A DNA stretch of 42,081 nt from Chryseobacterium gleum (lineage in GTDB: Bacteria > Bacteroidota > Bacteroidia > Flavobacteriales_D > UBA2798): positions 1-42,081 of the forward strand of contig CAMBFX010000008.1 of the NCBI GenBank assembly GCA_945865695.1, read 5' to 3'. A program made the translations under genes and the position numbers. The notes beneath the pieces were generated by a model. The model did not search any database. It had not been told where the DNA came from and saw only the letters and a list, made by a program, of their open reading frames with translations. Shown in pieces: positions 25,879 through 35,194 of the stretch (position 1 is the first letter of the stretch; each line of letters opens with the position of its first letter).

Positions 25879-27249
25879 TTATTGGTGGCTTTCTCCAAAA
25901 TAACGAAAGAACAACGGAATAGTTTCAATTCCTTTCAAATAGTTAAAAACTCCGTAATGTTCATTGGGTGAATGAATCGCATCTGAATCTAAACCAAATC
26001 CAAATAATACTGAATCTAAACCTAATTCCTTCTTAAACAAAGCAACAATTGGAATACTTCCTCCACCTCTAGTAGGAACTGGTTTTTTTCCAAAAGCTTC
26101 TTCCATTGCACGACTTGCTGCTCTGAATGCTGGTGAGTCCATCGCAATAACAATTGGCTCTCCACCATGATGAGGACGAACTTCCACTTTAACGCTTGGT
26201 GGAGCAATTTTATTAAAATGATCGGTAAATAATTTAGTGATTTCACTCGAAACTTGATTAGGAACCAAACGCATCGAAATTTTCGCGAATGCTTTAGAAG
26301 GCAATACCGTTTTTGCTCCTTCTCCAATGTATCCACCCCAAATTCCATTTACATCTAAAGTTGGACGAATACCTGTTCTCTCGGTTGTGGTATATCCTTT
26401 TTCGCCATGTAAATCTGCAATATCTAAATGCTTTTTATATTCCGCTTCATTGAAAGGTGCTTTGCCTAATTCATCCCGTTCTGCTTTTGAAAGTTCAGCC
26501 ACTTTATCATAAAATCCATCAATGGTAATATGATTATTTTCATCGTGCATCGATGCAATCATTTTTGCAAGAATATTGATTGGATTTGCCACCGCACCAC
26601 CATAAACTCCCGAATGTAAATCACGATTTGGTCCAGTTACCTCCACTTCTAAATAACTTAATCCACGAAGACCAGTATCAATAGAAGGAATATCATTGGC
26701 TATCATTGCTGTGTCTGAAATCAAAATAATATCTGCTTTCAATCTTTCTTTATTGGCGGCAACAAAAGTTCCTAAATTATCTGAACCCACTTCTTCTTCA
26801 CCTTCTATCATGAATTTCACATTACAAGTAAGTGAATTTGTTTTTAGCATGGTTTCAAATGCTTTTACATGCATATACATTTGACCTTTATCATCACAAG
26901 CACCACGTGCATAAATTTTTCCATCTTTAATCACTGGCTCGAATGGAGGTGATGTCCACAAATCGAGTGGATCGGCAGGTTGAACATCATAATGACCGTA
27001 AACCAAAACGGTTGGTAATTTAGCATCTAAGAACTTTTCTCCATAAACAATTGGATAACCTTTTGTAGGACAAATTTCTACTTTATCGGCACCTGCTTCA
27101 ATTAATCTTTTTTTCACTTCTTCGGCCGTTCTCAAAACATCGTTTTTATATTTTGGATCTGCACTTACAGAAGGGATTCTTAATAAATCCAACAATTCAT
27201 TGATGAAACGATCTTTATTTTGATCGATATAGGCTTTGTGTTCATTCAT
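25879..27249 (-). CDS. M20 family metallo-dipeptidase
   Basis: This 456-residue cytoplasmic zinc peptidase hydrolyses dipeptides or similar short amides. The family's metal and catalytic residues are all visible: YGHYDVQPADP (His86 and Asp88), ARGACDDKG (bridging Asp119), EGEEEVGS (catalytic and metal Glu, about 151-152), and a late His in the HSPNEHYG motif. The central part, beginning at LHSGVYGG, is the dimerisation domain. The length and order fit the dipeptidase (CNDP-like) branch. It has a TATATTTG box upstream, and the LEA2-like lipoprotein follows directly. Confidence 0.93.
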   Translation of the reverse strand: MNEHKAYIDQNKDRFINELLDLLRIPSVSADPKYKNDVLRTAEEVKKRLIEAGADKVEICPTKGYPIVYGEKFLDAKLPTVLVYGHYDVQPADPLDLWTSPPFEPVIKDGKIYARGACDDKGQMYMHVKAFETMLKTNSLTCNVKFMIEGEEEVGSDNLGTFVAANKERLKADIILISDTAMIANDIPSIDTGLRGLSYLEVEVTGPNRDLHSGVYGGAVANPINILAKMIASMHDENNHITIDGFYDKVAELSKAERDELGKAPFNEAEYKKHLDIADLHGEKGYTTTERTGIRPTLDVNGIWGGYIGEGAKTVLPSKAFAKISMRLVPNQVSSEITKLFTDHFNKIAPPSVKVEVRPHHGGEPIVIAMDSPAFRAASRAMEEAFGKKPVPTRGGGSIPIVALFKKELGLDSVLFGFGLDSDAIHSPNEHYGVFNYLKGIETIPLFFRYFGESHQ

Positions 27250-27268
27250 TTTTGTAATTTTTTATTTG

Positions 27269-27276
27269 CAAATATA
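27269..27276 (-). promoter_or_regulatory. Possible -7 box for the dipeptidase gene
   Basis: Minus-strand TATATTTG ends 19 bases before the ATG at 27249. No -33 element was found. The rest of the 178-bp spacer to 27427 shows nothing notable. Confidence 0.4.
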
Positions 27277-27427
27277 GAATTATTGTATTGTCTAAAAAAG
27301 GAAAAATAATTGTTAGCAAAAATTCAGTCTTGATTCAAAAGGTTTATTTTTTAACTTACTGTGGTGGAATGCAACCTTTAATGGTTTTTTATAGTCAAGA
27401 TTAATGTAAACATGATAAATTTACTGA

Positions 27428-29050
27428 ATGAAAAAACTATTTCTACTTACCATTTTGATAAACATCTTCAATTTTGGTAAGGCTCAGATGAACACCACTA
27501 CTGGAATGACTCCGTTGCAATACGTACAAAATGTATTATTGGGTAATGGAGTTACTGTTTCAAATGTAACCTATACAGGTTATCCGGGTGCCATTGGTGA
27601 GTTTAACATTGCAGGTTCTACCAATTTAGGAATGAGCAACGGTTTGGTTTTAACTACTGGTACGGTTTCATTAATCGATCCTGTGTATGGATTTGGTGGT
27701 CCCGATGGACCAATGGGGCCCAATAATTCTACTGGTTCTGGAGTTGACAATACTGAGCCAGGCGATCCCTATTTAACTACAATTGCTGGCACACAAACGT
27801 ATAATGCTGCTATTCTTGAATTTGATTTTACTCCCGTTGGTGATACCGTAAAATTTAATTACGTTTTCGGAACAGAGGAATACATGGAATGGATCACGGG
27901 TGGATTTGCCGATGTTTTTGCGTTTGTGCTTTCAGGAGTAACAACTGTTTTACCTGCTGTTAATATTGCAACACTACCTGTAACTGGACAACCCGTGACA
28001 GCATTAAATGTAAATGCGAATGTGAATTCTCAATATTATATAGATAACGAAACGGTACCTGGGCAAACGGTGCAATACGATGGATTTACTGTAGTACTAA
28101 CGGCACAACATCCGGTTATTTGTGGAGAAACTTATCATATCAAAATCATGATTGCAGATGCCATTGATGGAGCTGTAGATGCTGGAGTATTTCTCGAAGC
28201 TGGAAGTTTCGGTTCAGAAGGTGTTACCATTACGGCTTCATCGGTAACGGGAGGATCAACAATTGCCGAAGGATGCGGAACAGCTGTATTTAATTTTATT
28301 CGTCCTGATACAACTGGAAATTTCACTATCAATTTTGAAATTGGCGGAACAGCCACTCCAGGAACTGATTATACTGCTGTACCTGATAGTATCATTATTC
28401 CACAAGGACAAACAACCGGAACCATTACGGTAGATGCATTTCCAGATACTGATTCGGAAACACAGGAAACCATTACATTTTTTATTATTTACGCTAACGG
28501 ATGTGGAAATGATACCGTGCAAGCAACCATTTTAATTGATAATGTTACACCATTGGCAGTAACCACGAGTGCGCCCATAGAAATATGCACAGACGCGGGG
28601 CAATTTGCTATAATGAGCGCAAGTGGAACAGGAGGATATGGGCCGTTGACTTATTCATGGGATAATGGAGCTGGATTTGGAGATACTGTTGTGGTGGCTC
28701 CATTAGTAACCACCAATTATACCTTGACTGTTTCCGACACTTGTGGAAATTCTACTCAACAATCGATTGAAATTGTAGTGCAATGCGATATTGTTATTCC
28801 AAATATTTTTACACCTAACAATGATGGAATCAATGAGTTTTTTGAGATCTTATATTTAGACCAATATCCAAATTCAAGAGTAGTAGTTTTTGATCGTTGG
28901 GGAAAAAAGATTTATGAAAATGCCAACTACCAAAACAATTGGGATGGAGATGGACATTCGGATGGAACCTACTATTATACTGTGACACCCTCTGATCCTG
29001 ATCAAGAAGAACAGCATGGACATGTGACGTTGATTAGGGAGAAGAATTGA
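27428..29050 (+). CDS. Choice-of-anchor L / Calx-beta protein with T9SS type B domain
   Basis: This is a 540-residue secreted surface protein. Seen in order: a signal peptide (cut near GKAQ), a choice-of-anchor L domain (about 25-260) with GMSNGLVLTTG, FDFTPVGDTVKFNYVFGTEEY and the following FAFVLSG, a Calx-beta-like domain (about 265-370) with the pattern GGTATPGTDYTAVP, an Ig-like unit (about 380-455), and a type B sorting domain (about 458-540; IPNIFTPNNDGINEFFEI, then FDRWGKKIYE and WDGDG). It should leave the cell through the T9SS; the PorP/SprF partner is not adjacent. Function is unknown, possibly adhesion or ion-dependent surface structure. Confidence 0.92.
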   Translation: MKKLFLLTILINIFNFGKAQMNTTTGMTPLQYVQNVLLGNGVTVSNVTYTGYPGAIGEFNIAGSTNLGMSNGLVLTTGTVSLIDPVYGFGGPDGPMGPNNSTGSGVDNTEPGDPYLTTIAGTQTYNAAILEFDFTPVGDTVKFNYVFGTEEYMEWITGGFADVFAFVLSGVTTVLPAVNIATLPVTGQPVTALNVNANVNSQYYIDNETVPGQTVQYDGFTVVLTAQHPVICGETYHIKIMIADAIDGAVDAGVFLEAGSFGSEGVTITASSVTGGSTIAEGCGTAVFNFIRPDTTGNFTINFEIGGTATPGTDYTAVPDSIIIPQGQTTGTITVDAFPDTDSETQETITFFIIYANGCGNDTVQATILIDNVTPLAVTTSAPIEICTDAGQFAIMSASGTGGYGPLTYSWDNGAGFGDTVVVAPLVTTNYTLTVSDTCGNSTQQSIEIVVQCDIVIPNIFTPNNDGINEFFEILYLDQYPNSRVVVFDRWGKKIYENANYQNNWDGDGHSDGTYYYTVTPSDPDQEEQHGHVTLIREKN

Positions 29051-29055
29051 GAGGA

Positions 29056-29118
29056 GACTTTGGACTTTAGACTTTAGACTTTAGACTTTAGACTTTAGAC
29101 TTTAGACTTTAGACTTTA
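29056..29118. repeat. Tandem heptamer GACTTTA
   Basis: Eight perfect copies of GACTTTA (29063-29118) follow one imperfect copy (gactttg, 29056-29062), just after the stop codon of the choice-of-anchor gene. Confidence 0.95.
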
Positions 29119-29133
29119 GAAATTTAAAAAATT

Positions 29134-29161
29134 ATCCCGGATTCAGCAATGAGTTCGGGAT
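29134..29161. terminator. Bidirectional terminator hairpin
   Basis: ATCCCGGA (29134-29141) pairs with TTCGGGAT (29154-29161), eight pairs with one G-T. It is followed by T residues on the plus strand and by AATTTTTT on the minus strand, and lies between convergent genes. Confidence 0.7.
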
Positions 29162-29162
29162 T

Positions 29163-30071
29163 TTACTTTAATGGAATTTCAATCGTAAAAACAGATCCAG
29201 AAGGAGAATTATCACTTACGTCAATTTTTCCATGATGACTATTCACTAAATTAGAAACGATGTATAATCCAAGTCCCGTTCCCTTGGTAGAACGAGTTTC
29301 TTCATTTTGAATACGGATAAATTTTTCAAATATTTTTTTGCGATCTTCTTTTTTAATTCCTTGCCCTTGATCTAAAACTATTAATTGAAATGTGTTAGAA
29401 GTGGAAACCAATTTCACACTAATTTCAGCATCTTTGGGAGAATATTTTACTGCATTATCTACTAAATTGATGAGTATAGAAATTATCGCTTGCTGATCGG
29501 CTTCCGCAAAAATTTCAGGGTTTATTTCCAGATGAAAACGATGATTTTTACCAATAGAAGTTTCCATACTCTTCAAATTATCCTTGATCAATTTAGAAAC
29601 ATTAATTTTCGTTTTATGAATTGGAAAATTTCCCGAATCCATATGAGCCGATTGCAAAATATTTTCAATTAAAACATTTAATCTATCGGTATCTGAAAGT
29701 GCATTATTCAAGAAAAGTTTTTTCTGTTCTTCATTCAATTCACGTGCTTGTAATGTTTCGATGAGTAATTTTAACGAAGCGACTGGAGTTTTCAATTCGT
29801 GCGTAACAGAAAGCAAAAAATTCTTCTGTTGACGAGCTAAATATAATTCTTTGAGATAGGCTTTATAAGTAAAAATAAATCCGATGAAAAGAAGTAAAGC
29901 AAACACTAATCCTTCACCCCACACCATCCAAACACGTTGATCTAATTTGGGATTATCGGCATAAACTACATTGGTGAGTTTGGTAATTAGAAATGCCCAC
30001 CATCCCAATTGCGCAAGAATATAGGTGAAAAGCAATAAAAGTAATAAGGGAATATTAGAGCGAGATTTCAT
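29163..30071 (-). CDS. Orphan sensor histidine kinase
   Basis: This inner-membrane two-component kinase has 302 residues. Two membrane spans (about 8-30 and 52-68) enclose a very short periplasmic loop of about 20 residues, so the stimulus is probably sensed in or near the membrane. The dimerisation domain has the phospho-acceptor His90 in SVTHELKTP; the ATPase domain shows the N box LVDNAVKYS, the G1 motif LDQGQGIKKED, the F box around FEKFIRI and the G2 motif GTGLGLYI. No response regulator gene is adjacent, though in Bacteroidota one often is. A CAAATCTA (minus-strand TAGATTTG) lies only four bases upstream of the start. Confidence 0.93.
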   Translation of the reverse strand: MKSRSNIPLLLLLLFTYILAQLGWWAFLITKLTNVVYADNPKLDQRVWMVWGEGLVFALLLFIGFIFTYKAYLKELYLARQQKNFLLSVTHELKTPVASLKLLIETLQARELNEEQKKLFLNNALSDTDRLNVLIENILQSAHMDSGNFPIHKTKINVSKLIKDNLKSMETSIGKNHRFHLEINPEIFAEADQQAIISILINLVDNAVKYSPKDAEISVKLVSTSNTFQLIVLDQGQGIKKEDRKKIFEKFIRIQNEETRSTKGTGLGLYIVSNLVNSHHGKIDVSDNSPSGSVFTIEIPLK

Positions 30072-30430
30072 GAGGCAAATCTAGGGAATAAGCTTTGTTA
30101 AATTTTTAAATCAATTGAAATATTCTAGATTTTTATACTTAATATCACGTTAAATCAATTAATTATCTTTCAATTTTTAGTGATTGAATTGAAAATAACA
30201 CTAACTTACTAGCCAAATAAAATTTAAATGACCACTCGACCACTCGACCACTCGACTCCGCCTCGCTTTGCGATTCGGACAAGCACTCGATAAAACATAC
30301 CTTTTCCTCTTTTTTTATACAGAAAGGAGGTTTTTATTCAATAAGCTGTAACCTTACCTTTTAAACTTTCGTCTTGGGAGTGAGATGAAAATCAATTTTA
30401 AAAAATCATAACTAAATAATTAAAATTTAC
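30072..30430. other. Gene-free spacer with CCACTCGA tandem repeat
   Basis: This 359-bp spacer between divergent genes has no credible ORF. CCACTCGA is repeated three times at 30232-30255, followed by ctccgcctcgctttgcgatt, and an imperfect hairpin with T/A-rich flanks lies near 30301-30335. The promoter of the next gene could not be pinned down. Confidence 0.6.
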
Positions 30431-31375
30431 TTGAGTAAATTCTTTGTCATAATTATCTTTTCTCTATCAAATTTTGCTTATTCCCAAAATTTAATTCCAA
30501 ACGCAAGTTTTGAGGACACATTATTTTGTCCGACTGGTACAGACAACTCACAAGCACTAGTTGGCTGGTTTAATCCAACATCTGCATCACCTGATTATTA
30601 CCATGAATGTAACAATGGTGGGGCTGGAGTACCTTCAAATGATTGGGGATACCAAAATGCTAAAAATGGAATTGCTTATATTGGTTTGTCTACTTACTGG
30701 AATGATCCTCTCCTAACGAATTATCGAGAATATTTAGAAATAGAATTATCTGCTCCTTTGCAAAATGGAACTAAATATTATTGGTGCATGTGGGTATCAT
30801 TATTAGATAGTATAGAATATGCTTCAAACAATATTGGAATTTCCTTATCAGATACAACAATTACCAATCCATCCAGTCAATATTTTTTAAATGTTAATGT
30901 ATATGGTAATAATCAATCCATAATTACAGATAACTTAAATTGGGTTGAAATTGGAGGTAGTTTTATTGCAGAAGGCGGTGAGCTATTTCTCGTTATAGGT
31001 AATTTTTTTTCCGATGCGCAAACATTAGTCACTCAAATACAGCAAAACAATACAGGGGGCCCTGGAGCATATTACTATTTGGATAATTTGTATCTAGGAG
31101 AATCCCAGTGTTTCTCTGGTGAAATTTACATTCCCAATGTATTTACACCTAATGGAGATGGAATTAATGATTTTTTCAAAATGGAAAATGCATGGGGTAA
31201 TACAGAGATGTATATATTCAATCGGTGGGGAGAGATTATTAATTATCTAGAAGGAAATAATTGCAATTGGGATGGATTTACAAGTGTAGGCGTTAAATGT
31301 CCTGATGGCGTTTATTATTATTTGATAAAAGTTGAAGATAAAGAATTTAAAGGATTTATTCAAGTAATGAGATAA
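30431..31375 (+). CDS. T9SS type B-sorted secreted protein (TTG start)
   Basis: This 314-residue surface protein has a signal peptide (MSKFFVIIIFSLSNFAYSQ), an N-terminal beta-sandwich-like domain (about 20-230) opening with NLIPNASFED, the pattern of carbohydrate-binding or galactose-binding-like modules, and a type B sorting domain (about 236-314; IPNVFTPNGDGINDFF, FNRWGEII). The reading frame is open from 30416 but offers no ATG before the signal peptide; TTG at 30431 places the signal peptide correctly and is taken as the start. The next gene begins 12 bases after its stop, so the two may be one transcript. Ligand and function are unknown. Confidence 0.82.
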   Translation: MSKFFVIIIFSLSNFAYSQNLIPNASFEDTLFCPTGTDNSQALVGWFNPTSASPDYYHECNNGGAGVPSNDWGYQNAKNGIAYIGLSTYWNDPLLTNYREYLEIELSAPLQNGTKYYWCMWVSLLDSIEYASNNIGISLSDTTITNPSSQYFLNVNVYGNNQSIITDNLNWVEIGGSFIAEGGELFLVIGNFFSDAQTLVTQIQQNNTGGPGAYYYLDNLYLGESQCFSGEIYIPNVFTPNGDGINDFFKMENAWGNTEMYIFNRWGEIINYLEGNNCNWDGFTSVGVKCPDGVYYYLIKVEDKEFKGFIQVMR

Positions 31376-31387
31376 AATCTTATTACC

Positions 31388-34159
31388 ATGAAAAAAATAT
31401 TTTTTACCTATATGTTATTGTATTTTTCGATCATTAGCTTTGGTCAAAGTACAACTGCCACAAATGCACAAAACCCACCTCAAAATAGGTTCCTTGGTTT
31501 TACAAATAATTTTCCTTTGTTTACACAAACAAATGGAATTGTAAGAACTAGGTTAAATCACAATTTTACAACTACCGTCAATGGAGTGAACAAGCAATTC
31601 AACGGCTATTTCGGTATAAGTCCACTAGGTTTTTTTAATAACAATACTCCTTATGCCATGCTCCATCTATATGGTCAGGATAATAGTGGTTTTAATGCAG
31701 GTGCAGGTTGGCGCCAATGGATGGAAACTGGATTGTTGATGAATGAAAATTCGGATGGAATGTATGTAGGTTTAAAACAAGAGATAGGAACAAACCGCAG
31801 CGATGCAATAGTAAATTGGAGTGATGATCCAAATGGCAGCTCTGGGCCTGACAAACTACGTTTTATACATACAGGAGCGAATTTAGGAAATGGAGGAACA
31901 CAAACTGATCCTCGTGATCCTTTTTCATTGGATGGATATGAATATATGCGAATGACAGCACAAGGTGCAGTCAATGCTTTAGGTTATGCTTCTGGACATA
32001 TTGGAATTGGCCCATTATTCACAACTGCAAATTTTCCTCAAGCCAGAGTACATATGCATTCAGAAGATGATTTAACTAACTACATTCAAATTTCAATAAA
32101 TGCATCAACAGGTATAGGAGCAACAGACGGAACACGATTGGGTGTATTAGGTGCACAAAATAATTTAGCTGAAGAAGGAAATGCATTATTATACAATCAG
32201 GAACAGGATCGTCATTTACTATTTTCTACGGGTTATGCAACACCAACAAATATTGCAAACACACGAGAACGGGTGCGATTAACTTCTTATGATGCTCCAA
32301 CCACTTTGCCCAATGGAATTTATGGAAATTATATACCTGATGCTGCAAATGTTCCAGTAAATACTGATATTACTAGAATGTCAATTTCTCATAATCCTTT
32401 ACAACCAGTAACAAGACCTCTTAGTTTACTTCATTTAGGATATAATACTGGTGCAGTTTCTTTTTTACCAGGCCCAACCGATGGATGGAGAGCATGGATG
32501 GATATAGGAATGTTTACTTCTAACGGAACCGATAATGTTTATATCGGATTGAAAAAAGAAAAAGCATCGGTAACAAATCCAACCGACAGACACGATGCAA
32601 TAATAAATTGGGGAGATAATCAAGCTTCAGGCCCTACTTTTGCTGGTCCAGACCACATGCGATTTGTATTTACCGCAACTCAAACTGGAATTCCAACTAC
32701 CGCTCCTGCTAATGGTTTTGATGGATTAGAGGCAATGAGAATGACTCCTACATTAAATACAGGTGTGTTATCAGGTATTGGAGGTGATCCATCGTTTAAT
32801 CAATATTTTGGAGGAAGTGATAGCCCTACGAATACTTTAGAAGTAAACTCATGGGGATTGGTATCAGACCCAGGAGGTTCTAGCGGATTAAGATTTACAG
32901 ATTTAAATACAAATTCACCAACCATAACAAATCCTGGTCCAGGGGTTTTGGCTGTAAATGATAATGGAGATGTGATTTATGTTCCAGGAGGAGGTTTAGG
33001 AAATTATTGTGGATTACCTAAAAATTCCTTAACAGCAGATTATGAAATTGACATGGATGATAAAAATCTGTTCTTCAGAAGAGGAGGAACCATGTTCATA
33101 GGTGATGTTAATTGTGGACAAACTCAAAATGCAAGAGTATTCTTAAGAAATTCATTTTTCCCAACATACACTAAGCCCATTGCTCTACAAGTGGAATCAA
33201 GTCATGCTTCTGGAAATAATTTTGCTGGATTTTTTCAAGCTCAAAACTCAGGAAGCTTTAATGTAGCACTATTTGGCAGATGTGTTCCTGTTAACCCAAC
33301 TGCACCCACATATCCACCATCACCAACTACCGGTAATTTCGCAGGTTATTTTGATGGAGACACTTATGTTTCAGGTAGGGTTTATGTTACTCAAGTTGGT
33401 TTAGTTATTTCTGATCAAAATATTAAAACTGATATCGATTCTTTAACTGATGCTTTATCGTTGATTGATCAATTAAAACCAAGATCATTCTATTATGATT
33501 CAACTGCAATACCTGATATGCAAATGTCAGAAGAAAAACAATATGGATTTATTGCTCAAGACGTAGAAATGATACTTCCAGAACTAGTAAGTCAACAATA
33601 CTCAGTAGCAAAATTTGATTCCTTGGGAAATGTTACAAATACTCCTCAACTAATCAAAAACCTTAATTATAATTCGTTCATCGCTATTTTGACAAAAGGA
33701 ATCCAAGAATTAAAATCGGAAAATGCAATTTTGAAAACTGATTTAAATAGTCAAGATTCAATTAATAACTCATTACAAGAACAAATCAACACACTCTATT
33801 CAATGATTACTTCTTGTTGTAACAATAATTCAAATACAGAAAATAATGCTATCCAACAAAATCCAACATTAGATGTAACACTATCAGATAATGTTTCAAG
33901 TATTGTGTTAGATCAAAACGTACCTAATCCTTTTGCTGAACAAACTACCATCACTTATACTTTAACTGAGGGCGTGAAAAAAGCTCAGATGTTATTTTAT
34001 CATATCGAAGGTAAATTAATTCAGGCAACAGAATTATCAAATACATCTGGTCAAGGACAAATGAATGTTTTTGCCAATGATTTGAGTACTGGTGTTTATA
34101 CTTATACTTTAGTTGTTGATGGTGAAATTAAAGGAACGAAGAGAATGGTGAAAGAGTAA
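31388..34159 (+). CDS. S74 intramolecular chaperone / T9SS type A fusion protein
   Basis: The 923 residues begin with a signal peptide (cut near SFGQ) and a long beta-rich stalk (about 20-660) with a duplicated module: GWRQWMETGLLMNE early and GWRAWMDIGMFTSN later. Then comes a Peptidase_S74 / endosialidase-type intramolecular chaperone domain (about 675-805) with Ser675-Asp676 in ISDQNIKTDIDSL, KPRSFYYD and QYGFIAQDVE, a coiled coil (about 785-800), and a type A sorting domain (about 840-923; LDQNVPNPFAEQTTI). Phage tail fibres use the S74 domain to trimerise and then cut it off at the Ser. A T9SS anchor placed after it is unusual: cutting would release the stalk from the anchor. It follows the type B protein gene and ends in a good terminator. 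Confidence 0.88.
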   Translation: MKKIFFTYMLLYFSIISFGQSTTATNAQNPPQNRFLGFTNNFPLFTQTNGIVRTRLNHNFTTTVNGVNKQFNGYFGISPLGFFNNNTPYAMLHLYGQDNSGFNAGAGWRQWMETGLLMNENSDGMYVGLKQEIGTNRSDAIVNWSDDPNGSSGPDKLRFIHTGANLGNGGTQTDPRDPFSLDGYEYMRMTAQGAVNALGYASGHIGIGPLFTTANFPQARVHMHSEDDLTNYIQISINASTGIGATDGTRLGVLGAQNNLAEEGNALLYNQEQDRHLLFSTGYATPTNIANTRERVRLTSYDAPTTLPNGIYGNYIPDAANVPVNTDITRMSISHNPLQPVTRPLSLLHLGYNTGAVSFLPGPTDGWRAWMDIGMFTSNGTDNVYIGLKKEKASVTNPTDRHDAIINWGDNQASGPTFAGPDHMRFVFTATQTGIPTTAPANGFDGLEAMRMTPTLNTGVLSGIGGDPSFNQYFGGSDSPTNTLEVNSWGLVSDPGGSSGLRFTDLNTNSPTITNPGPGVLAVNDNGDVIYVPGGGLGNYCGLPKNSLTADYEIDMDDKNLFFRRGGTMFIGDVNCGQTQNARVFLRNSFFPTYTKPIALQVESSHASGNNFAGFFQAQNSGSFNVALFGRCVPVNPTAPTYPPSPTTGNFAGYFDGDTYVSGRVYVTQVGLVISDQNIKTDIDSLTDALSLIDQLKPRSFYYDSTAIPDMQMSEEKQYGFIAQDVEMILPELVSQQYSVAKFDSLGNVTNTPQLIKNLNYNSFIAILTKGIQELKSENAILKTDLNSQDSINNSLQEQINTLYSMITSCCNNNSNTENNAIQQNPTLDVTLSDNVSSIVLDQNVPNPFAEQTTITYTLTEGVKKAQMLFYHIEGKLIQATELSNTSGQGQMNVFANDLSTGVYTYTLVVDGEIKGTKRMVKE

Positions 34160-34176
34160 TTTAAAATTAATAATTC

Positions 34177-34202
34177 GCGAGGGGAAACCTTCGCCTTTTT
34201 TG
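34177..34202 (+). terminator. Intrinsic terminator after the S74 fusion gene
   Basis: GCGAGGG and CCTTCGC form a 7-bp stem (one G-T pair) closed by a GAAA tetraloop and followed by C and six T. It lies 18 bases after the stop at 34159. Confidence 0.85.
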
Positions 34203-34224
34203 TTTGACTAAATCATCCTCACAG

Positions 34225-34260
34225 ACTCTGAAAAAATCCCGATAATTATCGCGACAGAGT
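34225..34260. repeat. Nested palindromes in the S74/DUF5777 spacer
   Basis: ACTCTG (34225-34230) and CAGAGT (34255-34260) enclose the perfect 12-base palindrome CGATAATTATCG (34240-34251). This type of ccCGATAATTATCG word is frequent between Bacteroidota genes, as I recall. Confidence 0.55.
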
Positions 34261-34300
34261 GACCCATAGAATGACATCAGCGCGACGTCCGAACTAAATA

Positions 34301-35185
34301 TTATTCCTCTACCTTCTTCGGTTTCTTGATGGTAAAAACCCTTGATAAATTAAATCCGAAATAAATATCAGCCTTTGTCCAATCTCCTGTTGTTTCTCCA
34401 ATAAAAGCTTTGTCAATCATGGTGGCAGAGTTGGTGAAATGCAATTGAAAAACATGTCCGCCTGTTTCGATATCTACACCAAGTGAAAGTGAATTATTAA
34501 AGCTAGGGTCCAATTGTCCAGATGGAACATACATGTATTCTCCATTCAAAGAAAGTCGTTGAGTGATTTTTACTCTTGTTGCCATTCCAGTTGCAAAAAC
34601 GGTATTTTTCTCAGCCACTGTCAAAACGAAATTGCGGTGAAGCACAGATGGCATTACTTGCAAAGTGAACTTAGAAGAAAATTTTCTGCCAATAATCAAT
34701 TGATGTAAATAATTCAAGCGAGTTGTAAAAACTCTAGTATAAACCGAATTGTCAAATTTCAATCCATTCATCGACATGCTCGAATACCAAACCAATGAAA
34801 TAGGCATTTTATTGCTTCCTTCTGTTTGCCATAAAATTCTTGCTTTAAAACAACCATCCACTGTTTTTTCAAACGTACTTCTACCAATTCCAATTTGAAT
34901 ACGATCATTAATTCCATAATCAAATCCCATTCGCATGGTGGCTTGATCTAATCCAAACATTTCATAGCCACCGCCTGATAAACTCCCAAAACGATGTTGA
35001 ATTTTAAAATCCAATAAACCTGCAGCAGTTGTTTCTAATGATTGGGCGTTTACTACTCTGCTGTTTTTAAAAGTTGCAATAACGTGCAGAGGTTCATCTG
35101 TTTCACCTAATTCGGAAAGTAAATCTTCCTGTGAAAATGATAATTGACTAATGAATAATGAAAGAATGACTAATACGTGTTTCAT
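34301..35185 (-). CDS. DUF5777 family beta-barrel protein
   Basis: The 294 residues have a signal peptide (cut near SFSQ) and a series of amphipathic strands ending in aromatic residues, as in an outer-membrane barrel. The family signatures NSRVVNAQSLET, DFKIQHRFG and GINDRIQIGIGRS are present, the last like those of DUF5777 proteins. The function of the family is not known to me. It is the last gene of an apparent operon (9 bases after YceI) with an OB-fold protein and two mono-haem lipoproteins, which suggests an envelope redox or lipid-related role shared with YceI; this is inference. Confidence 0.85.
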   Translation of the reverse strand: MKHVLVILSLFISQLSFSQEDLLSELGETDEPLHVIATFKNSRVVNAQSLETTAAGLLDFKIQHRFGSLSGGGYEMFGLDQATMRMGFDYGINDRIQIGIGRSTFEKTVDGCFKARILWQTEGSNKMPISLVWYSSMSMNGLKFDNSVYTRVFTTRLNYLHQLIIGRKFSSKFTLQVMPSVLHRNFVLTVAEKNTVFATGMATRVKITQRLSLNGEYMYVPSGQLDPSFNNSLSLGVDIETGGHVFQLHFTNSATMIDKAFIGETTGDWTKADIYFGFNLSRVFTIKKPKKVEE

Positions 35186-35194
35186 GTAGGAATT

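Noticed and set aside
29056-30255. Possible CRISPR-like arrays (GACTTTA and CCACTCGA tandem units)
   Set aside because: Units are 7-8 bp without spacers, and no cas gene is in the window; they are simple tandem repeats.
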